A DNA stretch of 64,000 nucleotides from Amphritea atlantica (GCF_900111095.1 NZ_FOGB01000016.1:47632-111631), one strand, 5' to 3'. Positions 9,926 through 19,486 are shown, counted from the first letter of the stretch. Notes: generated from the sequence alone by a model not told the origin. Numbers and translations are program-made.

Positions 9926-10279
9926 TCAGATCGGCATTTTCATAACGTCTTCATAGGCGCTGACCATCTTATTACGCACCTGAGTCAGTGCCTGAAAAGA
10001 GACCGATGCTTTTTCCATACTGATCATCACCTGATGCAGGTCGACACCCGCAACACCCTGTTCATAAGCGGTCGCCAGTTTTTTGGCGTGTGCCTGAGAG
10101 TTGTTTACCCCGTCTATCGCTCCCTTGAACAGATCAGCAAAACTCTCTCCGCTCTGCTCTCCGGCAACAGGACGAATGGAATTTGGCTGCGGAATATTAG
10201 ACGAAACACCCTGCTGAACCTGCATCTTCACTTCTCGCATCTGCTGCAAAACGGCGTTGATGTCTGCACGCTCAACCAT
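9926..10279 (-). CDS. fliE: Flagellar hook-basal body complex protein FliE
   Basis: 117 residues. FliE is the first rod-side protein and links the MS ring and export gate to the rod. The C-terminal half carries the conserved VDLHQVMISMEKASVSFQAL and RNKMVSAYEDVMKMPI signature. It is the first gene of the fliEFGHIJ operon. The 179 bases ahead of it hold a weak sigma-54 element, an 18-bp palindrome and the terminator of the neighbouring exonuclease operon. Confidence 0.95.
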   Translation of the reverse strand: MVERADINAVLQQMREVKMQVQQGVSSNIPQPNSIRPVAGEQSGESFADLFKGAIDGVNNSQAHAKKLATAYEQGVAGVDLHQVMISMEKASVSFQALTQVRNKMVSAYEDVMKMPI

Positions 10280-10335
10280 AGACCCCTCCAGAATGGCAAT
10301 ATATTGACATTATAAGATTGAATAGCTACTTAGCA

Positions 10336-10351
10336 AGCAACAAAACAACCT
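10336..10351 (-). promoter_or_regulatory. Possible sigma-54 promoter of fliE
   Basis: The minus strand reads AGGTTGTTTTGTTGCT: GG and GC are exactly 10 bases apart and the -12 half (TTGC) is perfect, but the -24 half is poor. Its -12 is 58 bases before the fliE start. The call rests on spacing plus the known sigma-54 dependence of fliE in Pseudomonas and Vibrio. Confidence 0.45.
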
Positions 10352-10365
10352 ATTCGCCAAAAATA

Positions 10366-10383
10366 TGACACAAATCTGTGTCA
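10366..10383. promoter_or_regulatory. 18-bp palindrome upstream of fliE
   Basis: TGACACA-AATC-TGTGTCA is a perfect 7+4+7 inverted repeat between the exonuclease terminator and the fliE promoter element. It is operator-like; its centre is about 37 bases upstream of the putative -12 position. The regulator is unknown; FlrA/FleQ or FlrC are candidates by context only. Confidence 0.5.
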
Positions 10384-10410
10384 ATTTTTAATCTCATCTG
10401 AGTATAAAGC

Positions 10411-10441
10411 AAAAAACGAGCCATAGGCCCGTTTGTTTTTT
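10411..10441 (-). terminator. Terminator after the exonuclease gene
   Basis: On the minus strand AACGGGCC-TAT-GGCTCGTT pairs over 8 bp (one G-U) and is followed by a T run. It ends the DUF294-exonuclease transcript before fliE. An A/T-flanked symmetrical layout means it could work in either direction. Confidence 0.75.
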
Positions 10442-10458
10442 GACGTATTCCTGTTTTT

Positions 10459-11085
10459 TTATCCTGCCGCTGGCGGCTCACCATATTTTAACCGCACATA
10501 CATCAACGCCACAGTAATCGCATCCCCCAGCGCCGTATGCCGCTCCAGCATCGGAATATCGAGACGCTTGGAAATGGTATCAAAGCGCAGATCGATATCG
10601 CCGCCAACATAGCGCCACTTGATAATATCGTGGTAGACATGGGATAACTCAATCGCTTTTCCCGGCAGTCCAAAGCCATAACGGGGACGCAGGTATTTCT
10701 CCAGCATACGCACATCATAGTTAACGTAATACCCCAGAATCGGACGATTGCCGACAAACTCCAGCAGCCGCTCCAGTGCTTCATCCATATAGACACCGTC
10801 GGCCAGATCGGCAGCACGGATTTTATGAATCTTAATGGAGTCTCCGGTAAGACTCTTTGGCGGTTTAAGTTTTATATCCAGCCGGTCGCTGGTGATCACT
10901 TTCCGGCCCTTGATCTTTACCGCGCCAATCGACAGTATCTCACCCTCTTTCACATTCAGACTGGTGGTTTCACAATCCAGTGAAACCACCTCATCCCCGT
11001 CATAGGGCTGAAACAGGTGCGCATATGGACCATTTTTATGATCCATCCGGTCTTTCATTTTTCTTATAGTTCTGGGAATAATCAT
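10459..11085 (-). CDS. DnaQ-like 3'-5' exonuclease (DEDDh family)
   Basis: 208 residues. All three exonuclease motifs are visible: Exo I SLDCETTSLN (Asp and Glu metal ligands, about residue 38), Exo II YYVNYDVRMLE (about 120) and Exo III HTALGDAITVALM (about 185, the His-x5-Asp form defining DEDDh). This makes it a metal-dependent 3'-5' exonuclease resembling the polymerase III epsilon subunit but shorter. It follows the CBS/DUF294 protein by 7 bases, a pairing common in Pseudomonas-like genomes, so the two probably act together. The substrate is unknown. Confidence 0.88.
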   Translation of the reverse strand: MIIPRTIRKMKDRMDHKNGPYAHLFQPYDGDEVVSLDCETTSLNVKEGEILSIGAVKIKGRKVITSDRLDIKLKPPKSLTGDSIKIHKIRAADLADGVYMDEALERLLEFVGNRPILGYYVNYDVRMLEKYLRPRYGFGLPGKAIELSHVYHDIIKWRYVGGDIDLRFDTISKRLDIPMLERHTALGDAITVALMYVRLKYGEPPAAG

Positions 11086-11092
11086 ATTCCGT

Positions 11093-12919
11093 TTAGCCTC
11101 CCAGGTGATACCTGAGTGTCAGATGCTTTTTGAAACCCTTAACGATATGCATACCGTCCCGTAGCAGATCTCGTTCCATTTTATCCAATGAAGACAACTC
11201 AAGGATATTAGGCGTTTGGTCTACACCATCCTCAGATATATCGATACGCTTTACCTGCTGCTTCAGACGTGTCTGAATAAACAGTGCCAGCGCCTCAGCC
11301 AACTCGCGACCATGCTCCTCCTTCATCTGCCCCATCTCCACCAATGCTTCTATACGCTTAAAGGTATTGGTTTCCAGTATGCGAAACTGCAGCGCCATGG
11401 TACGAATACCATGCACGATCGGGAAAATGCCTGCCTTCTTAACATCCAGCTCCCCTTTATCTTTGAGATTACCAAAGAAGGTCAGCGGCGTATCAAACTC
11501 AATCGCTGCCCTGGCGAAATGTGAAAAAAACAGATCGTTGTTTTTCAGATGACGCAGGAACCAGTTACGGGAGGTTTTAAACAGCGCCGAATTACCCGCA
11601 ACCGGATGGGCATCAACAGCTATCGCCAGATTCATCTGCGCCTCACCTTCACACAGATAGGACCAGTCACTCAACTGCTGTGTCCACTCACCAATCGACT
11701 TAACCCAGGCAGGATTCGATACCATAATATTACCTGGGCATTTGGGAAAACCGAATGAGATAAGGGTTTCACTAAAGCGCTGCATGGTCTCCTGCATCTC
11801 AGGCCAGATAAGCCCATCGCGATAGATCAGGGCATTATCCTGATCCGTCTTCATGATCTGCTCACCCCGTCCCTCGCTGCCCATCACTACCAGACAAACA
11901 TGGGGCTGCATATCCCGGGGAATCATCAGACCAAACAACTTGGCAATAACCCTTTCATTCATTGCCGCAATCAGTTCCATCGCAAAACGCGCTTTAACCC
12001 CCTGTGAAACCAGCGCCTTTATCAGATCATTCAGACCATGGGCTGCTTCATAGAGATCCTCGACTGTCTGGGCGCGCTCAATACGCAGACCGATAACATG
12101 GGAGTGACTGGAGAAATAACTCAGCACATCGGTCAGCTCGACAACCCCGGTCAGACTGCCATCATCCACCACCACTACCCGCTCGATGCGCTGCTGCGTC
12201 ATGGTGATCAGTGCATTAAAGAGATAATCGTCGGAAGTGGTGGAGATCAGTCTATAACTGGCTATATCAGCAACATCTGAATCAAGACCGAGCTTATTAA
12301 TCACCACCGCATCAAGAATATCGGTTCCAGTGACCATACCGTAGCGATTGCCACGCTTTACCAGTACACAGTCAGCATGCTTCTCACGCATCATCACCGT
12401 AGCTTCAGTGATGGTTGTCCCCTCAAGGACCACCAGAGGCTCACGTATCAGGCCATCTTTAATCTGAGCCAGCATAAACTCCGCCATATCCTGATCACCA
12501 CCCTCCTGGGCCTGAATCTCAGTTTTGGCAGACAGACTTTGCTGAAAATAGTCGGCAAACCGACTATTACCAGCACACAGATCAAGCAGCACCCGGGTGG
12601 GCAAAATATGGCAGATAGTTTCCTCAACCGCGATAAAGTTGTGAATCGCTTTACCCCTGATCGCCGACCAGCCGCCAAAATAGTCCTCATTGGTATAGTG
12701 AACATAGAGATGCTGCTGAGCACCACTCTCCTCGGGCACATCGCTTTCAGCCACGCGCCCCTTGAGAATGACATACACCCCCTCAGGCACACTGCCAGCG
12801 GCGATAATCGTCTCACCCGCCTGGTAATAGCCAATATCCAGACTGGAACACAGAACATCCTGCTCTTTTTCGCTGAGCAGACTGAACGGCATATTCTCGA
12901 TTTTAAATGATGACGGCAT
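11093..12919 (-). CDS. Cyclic-nucleotide-binding / CBS / DUF294 nucleotidyltransferase-like protein
   Basis: 608 residues, full length for this signalling family. Residues about 10-120 form a cNMP-binding barrel. About 150-275 hold two CBS domains, with the repeating LTGVVELTDVLSYF and GMVTGTDILDAVV patterns. About 290-430 form the DUF294 nucleotidyltransferase-like domain with VVMGSEGRGEQIMKTDQDNA near residue 350. A helical substrate-binding domain (DUF294_C) completes it. It is cytosolic with no membrane helices. Binding of adenine nucleotides by the CBS pair is expected for the family; the enzymatic target is not known. Confidence 0.85.
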   Translation of the reverse strand: MPSSFKIENMPFSLLSEKEQDVLCSSLDIGYYQAGETIIAAGSVPEGVYVILKGRVAESDVPEESGAQQHLYVHYTNEDYFGGWSAIRGKAIHNFIAVEETICHILPTRVLLDLCAGNSRFADYFQQSLSAKTEIQAQEGGDQDMAEFMLAQIKDGLIREPLVVLEGTTITEATVMMREKHADCVLVKRGNRYGMVTGTDILDAVVINKLGLDSDVADIASYRLISTTSDDYLFNALITMTQQRIERVVVVDDGSLTGVVELTDVLSYFSSHSHVIGLRIERAQTVEDLYEAAHGLNDLIKALVSQGVKARFAMELIAAMNERVIAKLFGLMIPRDMQPHVCLVVMGSEGRGEQIMKTDQDNALIYRDGLIWPEMQETMQRFSETLISFGFPKCPGNIMVSNPAWVKSIGEWTQQLSDWSYLCEGEAQMNLAIAVDAHPVAGNSALFKTSRNWFLRHLKNNDLFFSHFARAAIEFDTPLTFFGNLKDKGELDVKKAGIFPIVHGIRTMALQFRILETNTFKRIEALVEMGQMKEEHGRELAEALALFIQTRLKQQVKRIDISEDGVDQTPNILELSSLDKMERDLLRDGMHIVKGFKKHLTLRYHLGG

Positions 12920-13017
12920 AGACTAATCTCCCAACCCAAAACAACCTCAAAGTGCCTGATTAAAGAGTCACATAACCCTTTAGGCCGAAACTTTGACAGC
13001 ACTTAAACAGAACCGAT

Positions 13018-13052
13018 AAAAAAAGGCGCGCCAACCCTCGCTGGCGCGCCTT
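13018..13052 (-). terminator. Terminator of the symporter operon
   Basis: AAGGCGCGCC and GGCGCGCCTT form a perfect 10-bp stem with a 10-base loop. Read on the minus strand it is followed by seven T, 26 bases after the symporter stop codon. Confidence 0.9.
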
Positions 13053-13077
13053 GCGTTTAGTTAGATCTGTTCAGATC

Positions 13078-14886
13078 TTAGTGCGCGTGAGCAACACCAG
13101 CACCACGAGGTACACGGATGTTCTCAACAATCTCCTGAATTTCAGCAGGAGGCGGCGGAGTCATCATAGATACAACGTAGGCGACGATAAAGTTCAGAAT
13201 CATACCAACGAAGCCGAAGCCACCGGTGGAGATACCCAGGAACAGATCGTCTTTTGAACCACCCATGAAGGTGAAGTAGATCATGTAAGCCATGGTTGAA
13301 CCCAGACCAACGATCATACCCGCAATCGCACCCTCTTTGTTCATACGGCTGTTGAAGATACCCATCACGATAACCGGGAATACAGAGGAGGAAGCCAGAC
13401 CAAAGGCCAGTGCCACCACCTGCGCCACAAATCCCGGCGGATTGATACCAAAGTAACCTGCAATACAGATCGCCACAATAGCCGCAATACGTGCGTACAT
13501 CAGCTCCTGCTTCTCTGTTATATCAGGATTAATACAGGTTTTCATCAGGTCGTGGGCAATCGCAGTAGAGATTACCAGCAGCAGACCCGCTGCAGTAGAC
13601 AGCGCTGCGGCTACCGCACCTGCGGCTACCAGGGCAATTACCCAGTTAGGCAGCTGAGCGATCTCAGGGTTAGCCAACACCATGATGTCACGGTCAACAT
13701 ACACTTCGTTCGCGAATGGCGCACCAGGAGCCGGAGCAGGATTCACCTTAGCATTGGTTACAGCACGCTCACCGTACGCACCACGGGCATCGCCATCAAA
13801 CGCAGGCTTACCACCTTCAAACGCCGCACCAGCAGAGTACTGAACCTTGCCGTCGCCGTTATAATCATGCCAACCCAGGAGACCAGCATTCTCCCAGTTC
13901 TTGAACCAGCCAGGCATCTTCGCATATTCAGTACCGACATTAGCCTCATCAGTACCGTTAATGGTCTGAATCAGGTTTACCCGACCGAAACCAGCAACAC
14001 CCGGAACCGTAGTATAGAGAATAGCGATGAAGATCAGCGCCCAGCCAGCAGAAGTACGGGCATCTTTTACACGTGGTACGGTGAAGAAACGTACGATTAC
14101 GTGAGGCAGACCCGCAGTACCCGCCATCAGCGCAGCGGTCAGACAGAAGATATCAATAGTTGATTTCTTACCGGCCGTGTATTCAGCGAAGCCGAGATCT
14201 ACCGACAGTTTATCCAGCGTCGCCAGTACAGACATACCAGAATCCAGCGTCGCACCCAGACCCAGTTGAGGCAGGAAGTGACCGGTAATCTGCATAGACA
14301 TAAAGATTGCAGGTACCATGAATGCCAGGATCAGTACGCAGTACTGAGCAACCTGAGTATAGGTTATACCCTTCATACCACCCAGAACGGCGTAGAAGAA
14401 TACGATCGCCATACCGACGATAACACCAGTATTGATGTCAACGTGCAGGTAACGGGAGAATACGATACCTACACCACGCATCTGACCTGCCACATAGGTG
14501 AAGGAGATAACGATAGTACAGACAACCGCAACAACACGGGCGAAAGTAGAGTAGTAACGGTCACCGACGAAATCAGGCACGGTGAACTTACCAAACTTAC
14601 GCAGATATGGAGCCAGCAGCATAGCCAGCAATACATAGCCGCCGGTCCAGCCCATCAGGTAAGCCGCACCATCACGACCGATGAAAGATACCAGACCTGC
14701 CAGAGAGATAAACGATGCTGCAGACATCCAGTCAGCCGCAGTCGCCATACCGTTTGCAATCGGAGGTACACCACCGCCTGCAACGTAGAATTCCTTTGTA
14801 GACCCGGCACGGGCCCAGATAGCGATACCGATATAGAGTGCGAAAGAGCCCCCTATAAAGAGATAAGTAAGTAGATCAAGACTCAT
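13078..14886 (-). CDS. Sodium:solute symporter, probable cation/acetate symporter (SSS family, VC_2705-type)
   Basis: 602 residues from the ATG with GAGG at 9 bases; an ATG three codons earlier overlaps that ribosome site. The hydrophobic pattern fits 13 membrane helices of the sodium/solute symporter fold, with ATAADWMSAASFISLAGL in the first core helices and GLLLVISTAIAHDL further on. It is longer than ActP of E. coli because of a periplasmic loop (about residues 305-395) that contains DYNGDGKVQY, resembling a calcium-binding loop. The DUF4212 small-subunit partner is immediately upstream, which marks the VC_2705 subfamily. Acetate as substrate is inferred from crbS, crbR and acs next door. 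Confidence 0.85.
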   Translation of the reverse strand: MSLDLLTYLFIGGSFALYIGIAIWARAGSTKEFYVAGGGVPPIANGMATAADWMSAASFISLAGLVSFIGRDGAAYLMGWTGGYVLLAMLLAPYLRKFGKFTVPDFVGDRYYSTFARVVAVVCTIVISFTYVAGQMRGVGIVFSRYLHVDINTGVIVGMAIVFFYAVLGGMKGITYTQVAQYCVLILAFMVPAIFMSMQITGHFLPQLGLGATLDSGMSVLATLDKLSVDLGFAEYTAGKKSTIDIFCLTAALMAGTAGLPHVIVRFFTVPRVKDARTSAGWALIFIAILYTTVPGVAGFGRVNLIQTINGTDEANVGTEYAKMPGWFKNWENAGLLGWHDYNGDGKVQYSAGAAFEGGKPAFDGDARGAYGERAVTNAKVNPAPAPGAPFANEVYVDRDIMVLANPEIAQLPNWVIALVAAGAVAAALSTAAGLLLVISTAIAHDLMKTCINPDITEKQELMYARIAAIVAICIAGYFGINPPGFVAQVVALAFGLASSSVFPVIVMGIFNSRMNKEGAIAGMIVGLGSTMAYMIYFTFMGGSKDDLFLGISTGGFGFVGMILNFIVAYVVSMMTPPPPAEIQEIVENIRVPRGAGVAHAH

Positions 14887-14918
14887 AGTAGTCATCCTCA
14901 GCGCAACTGTTATTGTTC

Positions 14919-15182
14919 TTATTCGTGAACGTCGTATTTTTCATCCAGCTTATTCATGCTGTATGCGTACATCCAGATGAGAGCTACATATACGAAGATT
15001 GAACCCTGCTGATCGATCCAGAATCCCAACGGGAAGCCAAAGAAGGGAATAGCGTTCAACTGATCAACAAACAGAATCCCACCTACGAATGACACTACAA
15101 ACCAGATTGACAGGTAAGTCATGATAATGCGCAGGTTTTCGGCCCAGTAGGCCGAAGCATTGTCTTGTGAAGAAGTAGACAT
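14919..15182 (-). CDS. DUF4212 symporter small subunit
   Basis: 87 residues from the second in-frame ATG, which has AAGG 9 bases upstream. Two membrane helices (about residues 22-42 and 58-80) flank the conserved NAIPFFGFPLGFWIDQQGSI loop, and the tail ends in NKLDEKYDV. This is the family of small integral-membrane partners always encoded just before VC_2705-type SSS symporters, analogous to YjcH with ActP. First gene of the two-gene operon; a candidate CrbR box and -10 lie upstream. Confidence 0.85.
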   Translation of the reverse strand: MSTSSQDNASAYWAENLRIIMTYLSIWFVVSFVGGILFVDQLNAIPFFGFPLGFWIDQQGSIFVYVALIWMYAYSMNKLDEKYDVHE

Positions 15183-15237
15183 TTGCACCATCCTTATTTT
15201 TGTTATTAAAGGTTAAGTAAAAGTTGTGGACTGATAG

Positions 15238-15283
15238 AATTTAACAAAGTGTTCTGGCAAACAAATCCCCTACTTTGGTCTGA
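15238..15283 (-). promoter_or_regulatory. Candidate CrbR box and -10 of the symporter operon
   Basis: On the minus strand the box TCAGACCAAAGTAGGG (15283-15268) is followed after 24 bases by the -10-like TAAATT (15243-15238). The acs promoter has a similar box at the same 24-base distance from its -10. A further related box is at 15374-15389. Recognition by CrbR is inferred from context. Confidence 0.5.
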
Positions 15284-15373
15284 TCAAACGGATCAAAACC
15301 CTGGCAAACAGGCCGCAACCCAAGCACGGCGCGACCTGGAGGGGGTTTAAAAAAACCTTTATAACTCAACACA

Positions 15374-15389
15374 TTAGACAAAGGTATAA
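15374..15389. promoter_or_regulatory. Second candidate CrbR box between symporter operon and crbS
   Basis: TTAGACAAAGGTATAA resembles the acs box TTAGACATTGGTCTAT (13 of 16 identical). It sits 74 bases before the crbS start codon and could serve crbS itself or act as a distal site for the divergent symporter operon. Confidence 0.45.
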
Positions 15390-15462
15390 GAGCAATAGGG
15401 TTATTCGCCAGAGTTCGGTTACACTACCCACTCCAACACAGTAACTACGGACAGACCTGACT

Positions 15463-18400
15463 ATGCTATCCGGCGGCTCAATTATTCTGATCTCACTGGC
15501 CTATGTAGGTCTGCTCTTCGCTATCGCTTACTTTGGCGACCGCAGTGCTCAGGGACGCTCCTACGCCAGCAATCCGGTTATCTATTCCCTGTCTCTGGCG
15601 ATCTACTGTTCCTCATGGACCTTTTACGGCGCAGTCGGGCGCGCTTCTGTCAGTGGCTGGCAGTTTCTTGCCACCTACCTGGGGCCGGCGATCGTATTTA
15701 TTTTTGGCTGGCGAATTATTGAGAAGATCATCCTGGTCAGCAAGCAGCAGAACACCACATCCATCGCCGACTTCCTCTCGTCCCGCTACGGTAAAAGCCA
15801 GGCACTGGCAGTACTGGTTACCATTATCGCAGTGTGCGGCACCATCCCCTATATTGCGATGCAGCTTAAAGCGGTGGCCATCAGCTATGATGCAATCGCC
15901 CCCGGCGTGACCGAAGCCCTGAGTAAAGGCAACGATACCGCGCTGTTTGTGGCTCTGGTGATGGCGGTCTTCACCATTCTGTTTGGTACCCGGCATATCG
16001 ACGCCACCGAGCATCATGAAGGGATGGTGCTGGCCGTGGCATTCGAATCAATCGTCAAACTGACCGCTTTTATCGCCGTCGGCCTGATGGTGACCTTTCA
16101 GATCTTTGATGGCGTGCCTGATCTGATTGCCAACATCCGTGACCAGCTGTATCACAACGATAATTTCAGCAGCCCGCTGGAGGGTAGTTTTCTCGGTAAT
16201 AGCTTCCTCACCGAGATCCTGCTCGCCTGTGCCGCAATCCTCTGCCTGCCACGCCAGTTCCACGTCACCATTGTAGAAAACACCCGCCTCGACAACCTTA
16301 AAACCGCCCGCTGGCTGTTCCCGCTCTATATGGTGCTACTGGCGTTGTTTGTGCTGCCAATCGCCACCGCCGGAATGACTCTGTTTGAAGGGCTGGATAT
16401 CAACGCAGATACCTTCGTGCTGATGCTCCCCCTGCATGAAGGCTATAAGGATCTGGCCACATTCGCCTTTATCGGTGGTCTGTCTGCATCTACCAGTATG
16501 GTTATCGTCGCGTCAATCACCCTGTCTACCATGGTGTGTAACGATATCGTCATGCCGTTACTGCTGAGGGTCTCATGGCTAAAGCTGTCAAAAAATAAAG
16601 ACCTTGGCGCAATGCTCCTCAGAGTCAGGCGGATCACCATTATCTGCCTGATGATCATGGCTTATTTTTATTATCGCATCCTCGGCGATCAGGGCACACT
16701 GGCCTCGTTCGGCCTGCTGGCATTTGTCGCCGCCGCTCAGTTTCTGCCGGGACTGATTGGTGGCGTCTATTGGAAAACCGGTTCCCGACACGGCATTCTG
16801 ACCGGCCTTTGCGCCGGCTTTCTGATCTGGCTCTACACACTGGTATTTCCCACCATGGCTAACGCCGGACTGATGCCAACTTCTTTTCTGCAGGAGGGCC
16901 TGTTTGGTTCTGACCTGCTCAGGCCCACCCAACTGTTTGGCCTGAGTGGCATGGACCCCCTTACCCATGGGGCTTTCTGGAGTATCTCAATCAATGCGTT
17001 GCTCTACGCAGTGATCTCCCATTACAGTCCGCAACGACTGGTTGACCGGATCCAGGCAAGCGCCTTTGTCGACGTTTACAGCAAAGACCTGTCTGAACCT
17101 TCCCGGGTGTTCAGTCACGCCACCGTCGGCGACCTGCAGATTCTGACCGAGCGTTTTCTCGGCATCAGCCGCACCCAGCATGCATTTACCGGTTTTGCCC
17201 TTAAAGCGGGTATCGAACCCCCCTTATCCGGGGACAAAGCCAGTCCGGAACTGATTCAGTTTACCGAACGACTGCTGGCGGGTGTTATTGGTGCCTCCTC
17301 AGCCCGCATCGTGCTGGCTTCAACACTGCGCGGCAAAGATATGCAGATTGGCGATGTGGTCACCATTGTCGATGAAGCCTCCCAGGCCTTACGCTTTAAC
17401 CGTTCACTGCTACAGTCCACTATCGAAAATATCACCATGGGCATCAGCGTGGTTGATCAACAGATGCGCCTGGTCGCCTGGAATCGTCGCTATATTGAGA
17501 TGTTTGACTACCCGGATGGGCTGATCTGCGTTGGCCGCCCGATTGAAGAGATATTCCGCTATAACGCTTCTAAAGGTGAATACGGAGCAGGAGAGATAGA
17601 GGAGCAGGTAAAAAGCCGCCTGAACATATTAAAAGAGGGCAAGGCACACTCCTATGAACGTCATAGGATGGATGGTTCAGTACTGGAAGTGCGCGGTAAC
17701 CGGATGCCTAATGGCGGCTTTGTTAATACCTATATGGATATCACCGAACACAAACGGGTACAGGAGGCCCTGCGCGAAAGTGAGCAGAATGTCCGCACCT
17801 ATACCGATAATGTGCCGGTACTGATCGCCTTTCTGGATACCGACCGCAACTTTCGCTTTGTCAATAAAGCCTATGCCCGCACTTTTGGCCTCGACCGGCA
17901 TAATATTGCGGGAGTTAACAGCTCCTCAACACTCTCAAAGGAGGAACTTGAAGTACGTCTTCCTTATGTGAATAAAGTCCTGCAGGGGGAGCGGCAGCGT
18001 TTTGAGACAGAGCTGCCATCGACTGACGGCAAGTTCCGCTTCGCTGAGGTCACCTATATCCCACACACCAACGAAGCCGGTGATCTGCTCGGCTATTTCA
18101 CCCTCTATCAGGATATCACTGAGCGCCGTAAGGCCGAACAGTTACTGCAGGAAACCAACGAGAATCTGGAACAGCGTGTCCGGGAAAGAACCCATACCCT
18201 GTCAGTGGTCAATAAAGAGCTGCGTAAAGAGAATACTGTGCGCGCCCTGATCGAGGATGAGCTTCGGCAGGCAAAGTTTGATGCCGATGCCGCCAATCTG
18301 GGCAAAACCCGTTTCCTTGCCGCTGCCAGCCATGACCTGCTTCAGCCGCTGAACGCTGCCCGGCTGTTTATCTCTGCCCTGGCACAGCAAAAACATACCG

Positions 18401-19404
18401 AGGAGACGCATCAACTGGTTGAGAATCTGGATGGTTCACTGAAAGCCGCTGAGAGCTTGATAACCACCATTCTGGATATATCAAAGCTGGATGCCGGCGC
18501 ACTGGAACCCAACTTCAGCCACTTTTCCATCAACGGGATGTTTGACCATCTGAGTGCCGAATTTACCGTACTGGCCGAAGAGAAACAGCTGCAGTTTGAT
18601 TTTGTTAAATGCTGTCAGGTGGTCCACTCCGACCAGCAACTGCTGCGCCGGATTCTGCAAAACTTCCTCTCCAATGCGATCCGCTACACCCAGCAGGGAA
18701 AAATTATGCTGGGTTGTCGCCGTCAGGGGAAAACTCTGCGTATCGAGGTCTGGGATACCGGAGTCGGCATCCCTGAAGATAAACTGAGCGAGGTATTTGA
18801 GGAGTTCCGCAGAATAGACAATCCAAAACACTCGCAGGTCAATGGTCTGGGACTGGGGCTGGCCATCACAGAACGTATCGCCCGTATGCTCAATCATCCT
18901 ATACAGGTACGCTCATGGCCGGGGAAAGGTACAGTATTCAGTGTCAGGGTACCATTGGGAGACAAGGACAAGGCAGTGAAACCCCGACCAGAAAAACGGG
19001 GCTGGATTCGCAGCAAAGGGCTTGAGGGGATTAAAGTGCTGGTGATTGATAATGAGCCAAAAATCCTTGAAGGGATGAGCGCCCTGCTGCAGGGATGGTC
19101 CTGCTCAGTATTGACCGCCATCTCAGCGGCGGAGGCTAAATCGAAGGTTGTTGAGCAACAGTTTGTGCCTGACATTATCCTGGCAGATTACCATCTTGAT
19201 GAAACCCGTACGGGTGTTATGGCGCTTCAGGAACTGGGGGAGCTCTGGCACCACCAGGTGCCAGCTGTTGTGATTACCGCCGACCGAACCGATGCTGTCA
19301 AAGAAGAGATCGATGAGACCCAGGCAGAGATACTTCATAAACCGATCAAACCTGCAGCACTCAGAGCGATCATCAGCAAGCTGATCACCTCCGCCAGGTC
19401 ATAA
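15463..19404 (+). CDS. crbS: Hybrid sensor histidine kinase with SSS transporter domain (CrbS-type)
   Basis: 1313 residues. About 1-500 form a 13-helix sodium/solute symporter-like sensor; a linker (about 530-640) matches where the STAC domain sits in CrbS/CbrA proteins. Two PAS domains follow (about 650-770 and 775-905) and a coiled coil with EQRVRERTHTL. The HisKA site is SHDLLQPLNAARLF (His near 957), followed by an HATPase domain with DTGVGIPEDK and GLGLGLAI. The C-terminal receiver has LADYHLDE (Asp near 1242) and HKPIKPAALRAII. In Vibrio and Pseudomonas CrbS with CrbR activates acs during acetate use, and the response regulator and acs are the next genes here. Confidence 0.9.
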   Translation: MLSGGSIILISLAYVGLLFAIAYFGDRSAQGRSYASNPVIYSLSLAIYCSSWTFYGAVGRASVSGWQFLATYLGPAIVFIFGWRIIEKIILVSKQQNTTSIADFLSSRYGKSQALAVLVTIIAVCGTIPYIAMQLKAVAISYDAIAPGVTEALSKGNDTALFVALVMAVFTILFGTRHIDATEHHEGMVLAVAFESIVKLTAFIAVGLMVTFQIFDGVPDLIANIRDQLYHNDNFSSPLEGSFLGNSFLTEILLACAAILCLPRQFHVTIVENTRLDNLKTARWLFPLYMVLLALFVLPIATAGMTLFEGLDINADTFVLMLPLHEGYKDLATFAFIGGLSASTSMVIVASITLSTMVCNDIVMPLLLRVSWLKLSKNKDLGAMLLRVRRITIICLMIMAYFYYRILGDQGTLASFGLLAFVAAAQFLPGLIGGVYWKTGSRHGILTGLCAGFLIWLYTLVFPTMANAGLMPTSFLQEGLFGSDLLRPTQLFGLSGMDPLTHGAFWSISINALLYAVISHYSPQRLVDRIQASAFVDVYSKDLSEPSRVFSHATVGDLQILTERFLGISRTQHAFTGFALKAGIEPPLSGDKASPELIQFTERLLAGVIGASSARIVLASTLRGKDMQIGDVVTIVDEASQALRFNRSLLQSTIENITMGISVVDQQMRLVAWNRRYIEMFDYPDGLICVGRPIEEIFRYNASKGEYGAGEIEEQVKSRLNILKEGKAHSYERHRMDGSVLEVRGNRMPNGGFVNTYMDITEHKRVQEALRESEQNVRTYTDNVPVLIAFLDTDRNFRFVNKAYARTFGLDRHNIAGVNSSSTLSKEELEVRLPYVNKVLQGERQRFETELPSTDGKFRFAEVTYIPHTNEAGDLLGYFTLYQDITERRKAEQLLQETNENLEQRVRERTHTLSVVNKELRKENTVRALIEDELRQAKFDADAANLGKTRFLAAASHDLLQPLNAARLFISALAQQKHTEETHQLVENLDGSLKAAESLITTILDISKLDAGALEPNFSHFSINGMFDHLSAEFTVLAEEKQLQFDFVKCCQVVHSDQQLLRRILQNFLSNAIRYTQQGKIMLGCRRQGKTLRIEVWDTGVGIPEDKLSEVFEEFRRIDNPKHSQVNGLGLGLAITERIARMLNHPIQVRSWPGKGTVFSVRVPLGDKDKAVKPRPEKRGWIRSKGLEGIKVLVIDNEPKILEGMSALLQGWSCSVLTAISAAEAKSKVVEQQFVPDIILADYHLDETRTGVMALQELGELWHHQVPAVVITADRTDAVKEEIDETQAEILHKPIKPAALRAIISKLITSARS

Positions 19405-19453
19405 CAACCAGTTGACTGCGGCCTGAGTGCCGCAGGACATTACAATGATCAGA

Positions 19454-19486
19454 CAAAAAAACGCGCCCGGAGTGAGCACGTTTTTT
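19454..19486. terminator. Bidirectional terminator between crbS and crbR
   Basis: An imperfect stem flanked by an A run on one side and a T run on the other (outer pairs ACG/CGT with AAAAAA/TTTTTT) lies between the convergent crbS and crbR genes. Confidence 0.7.
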
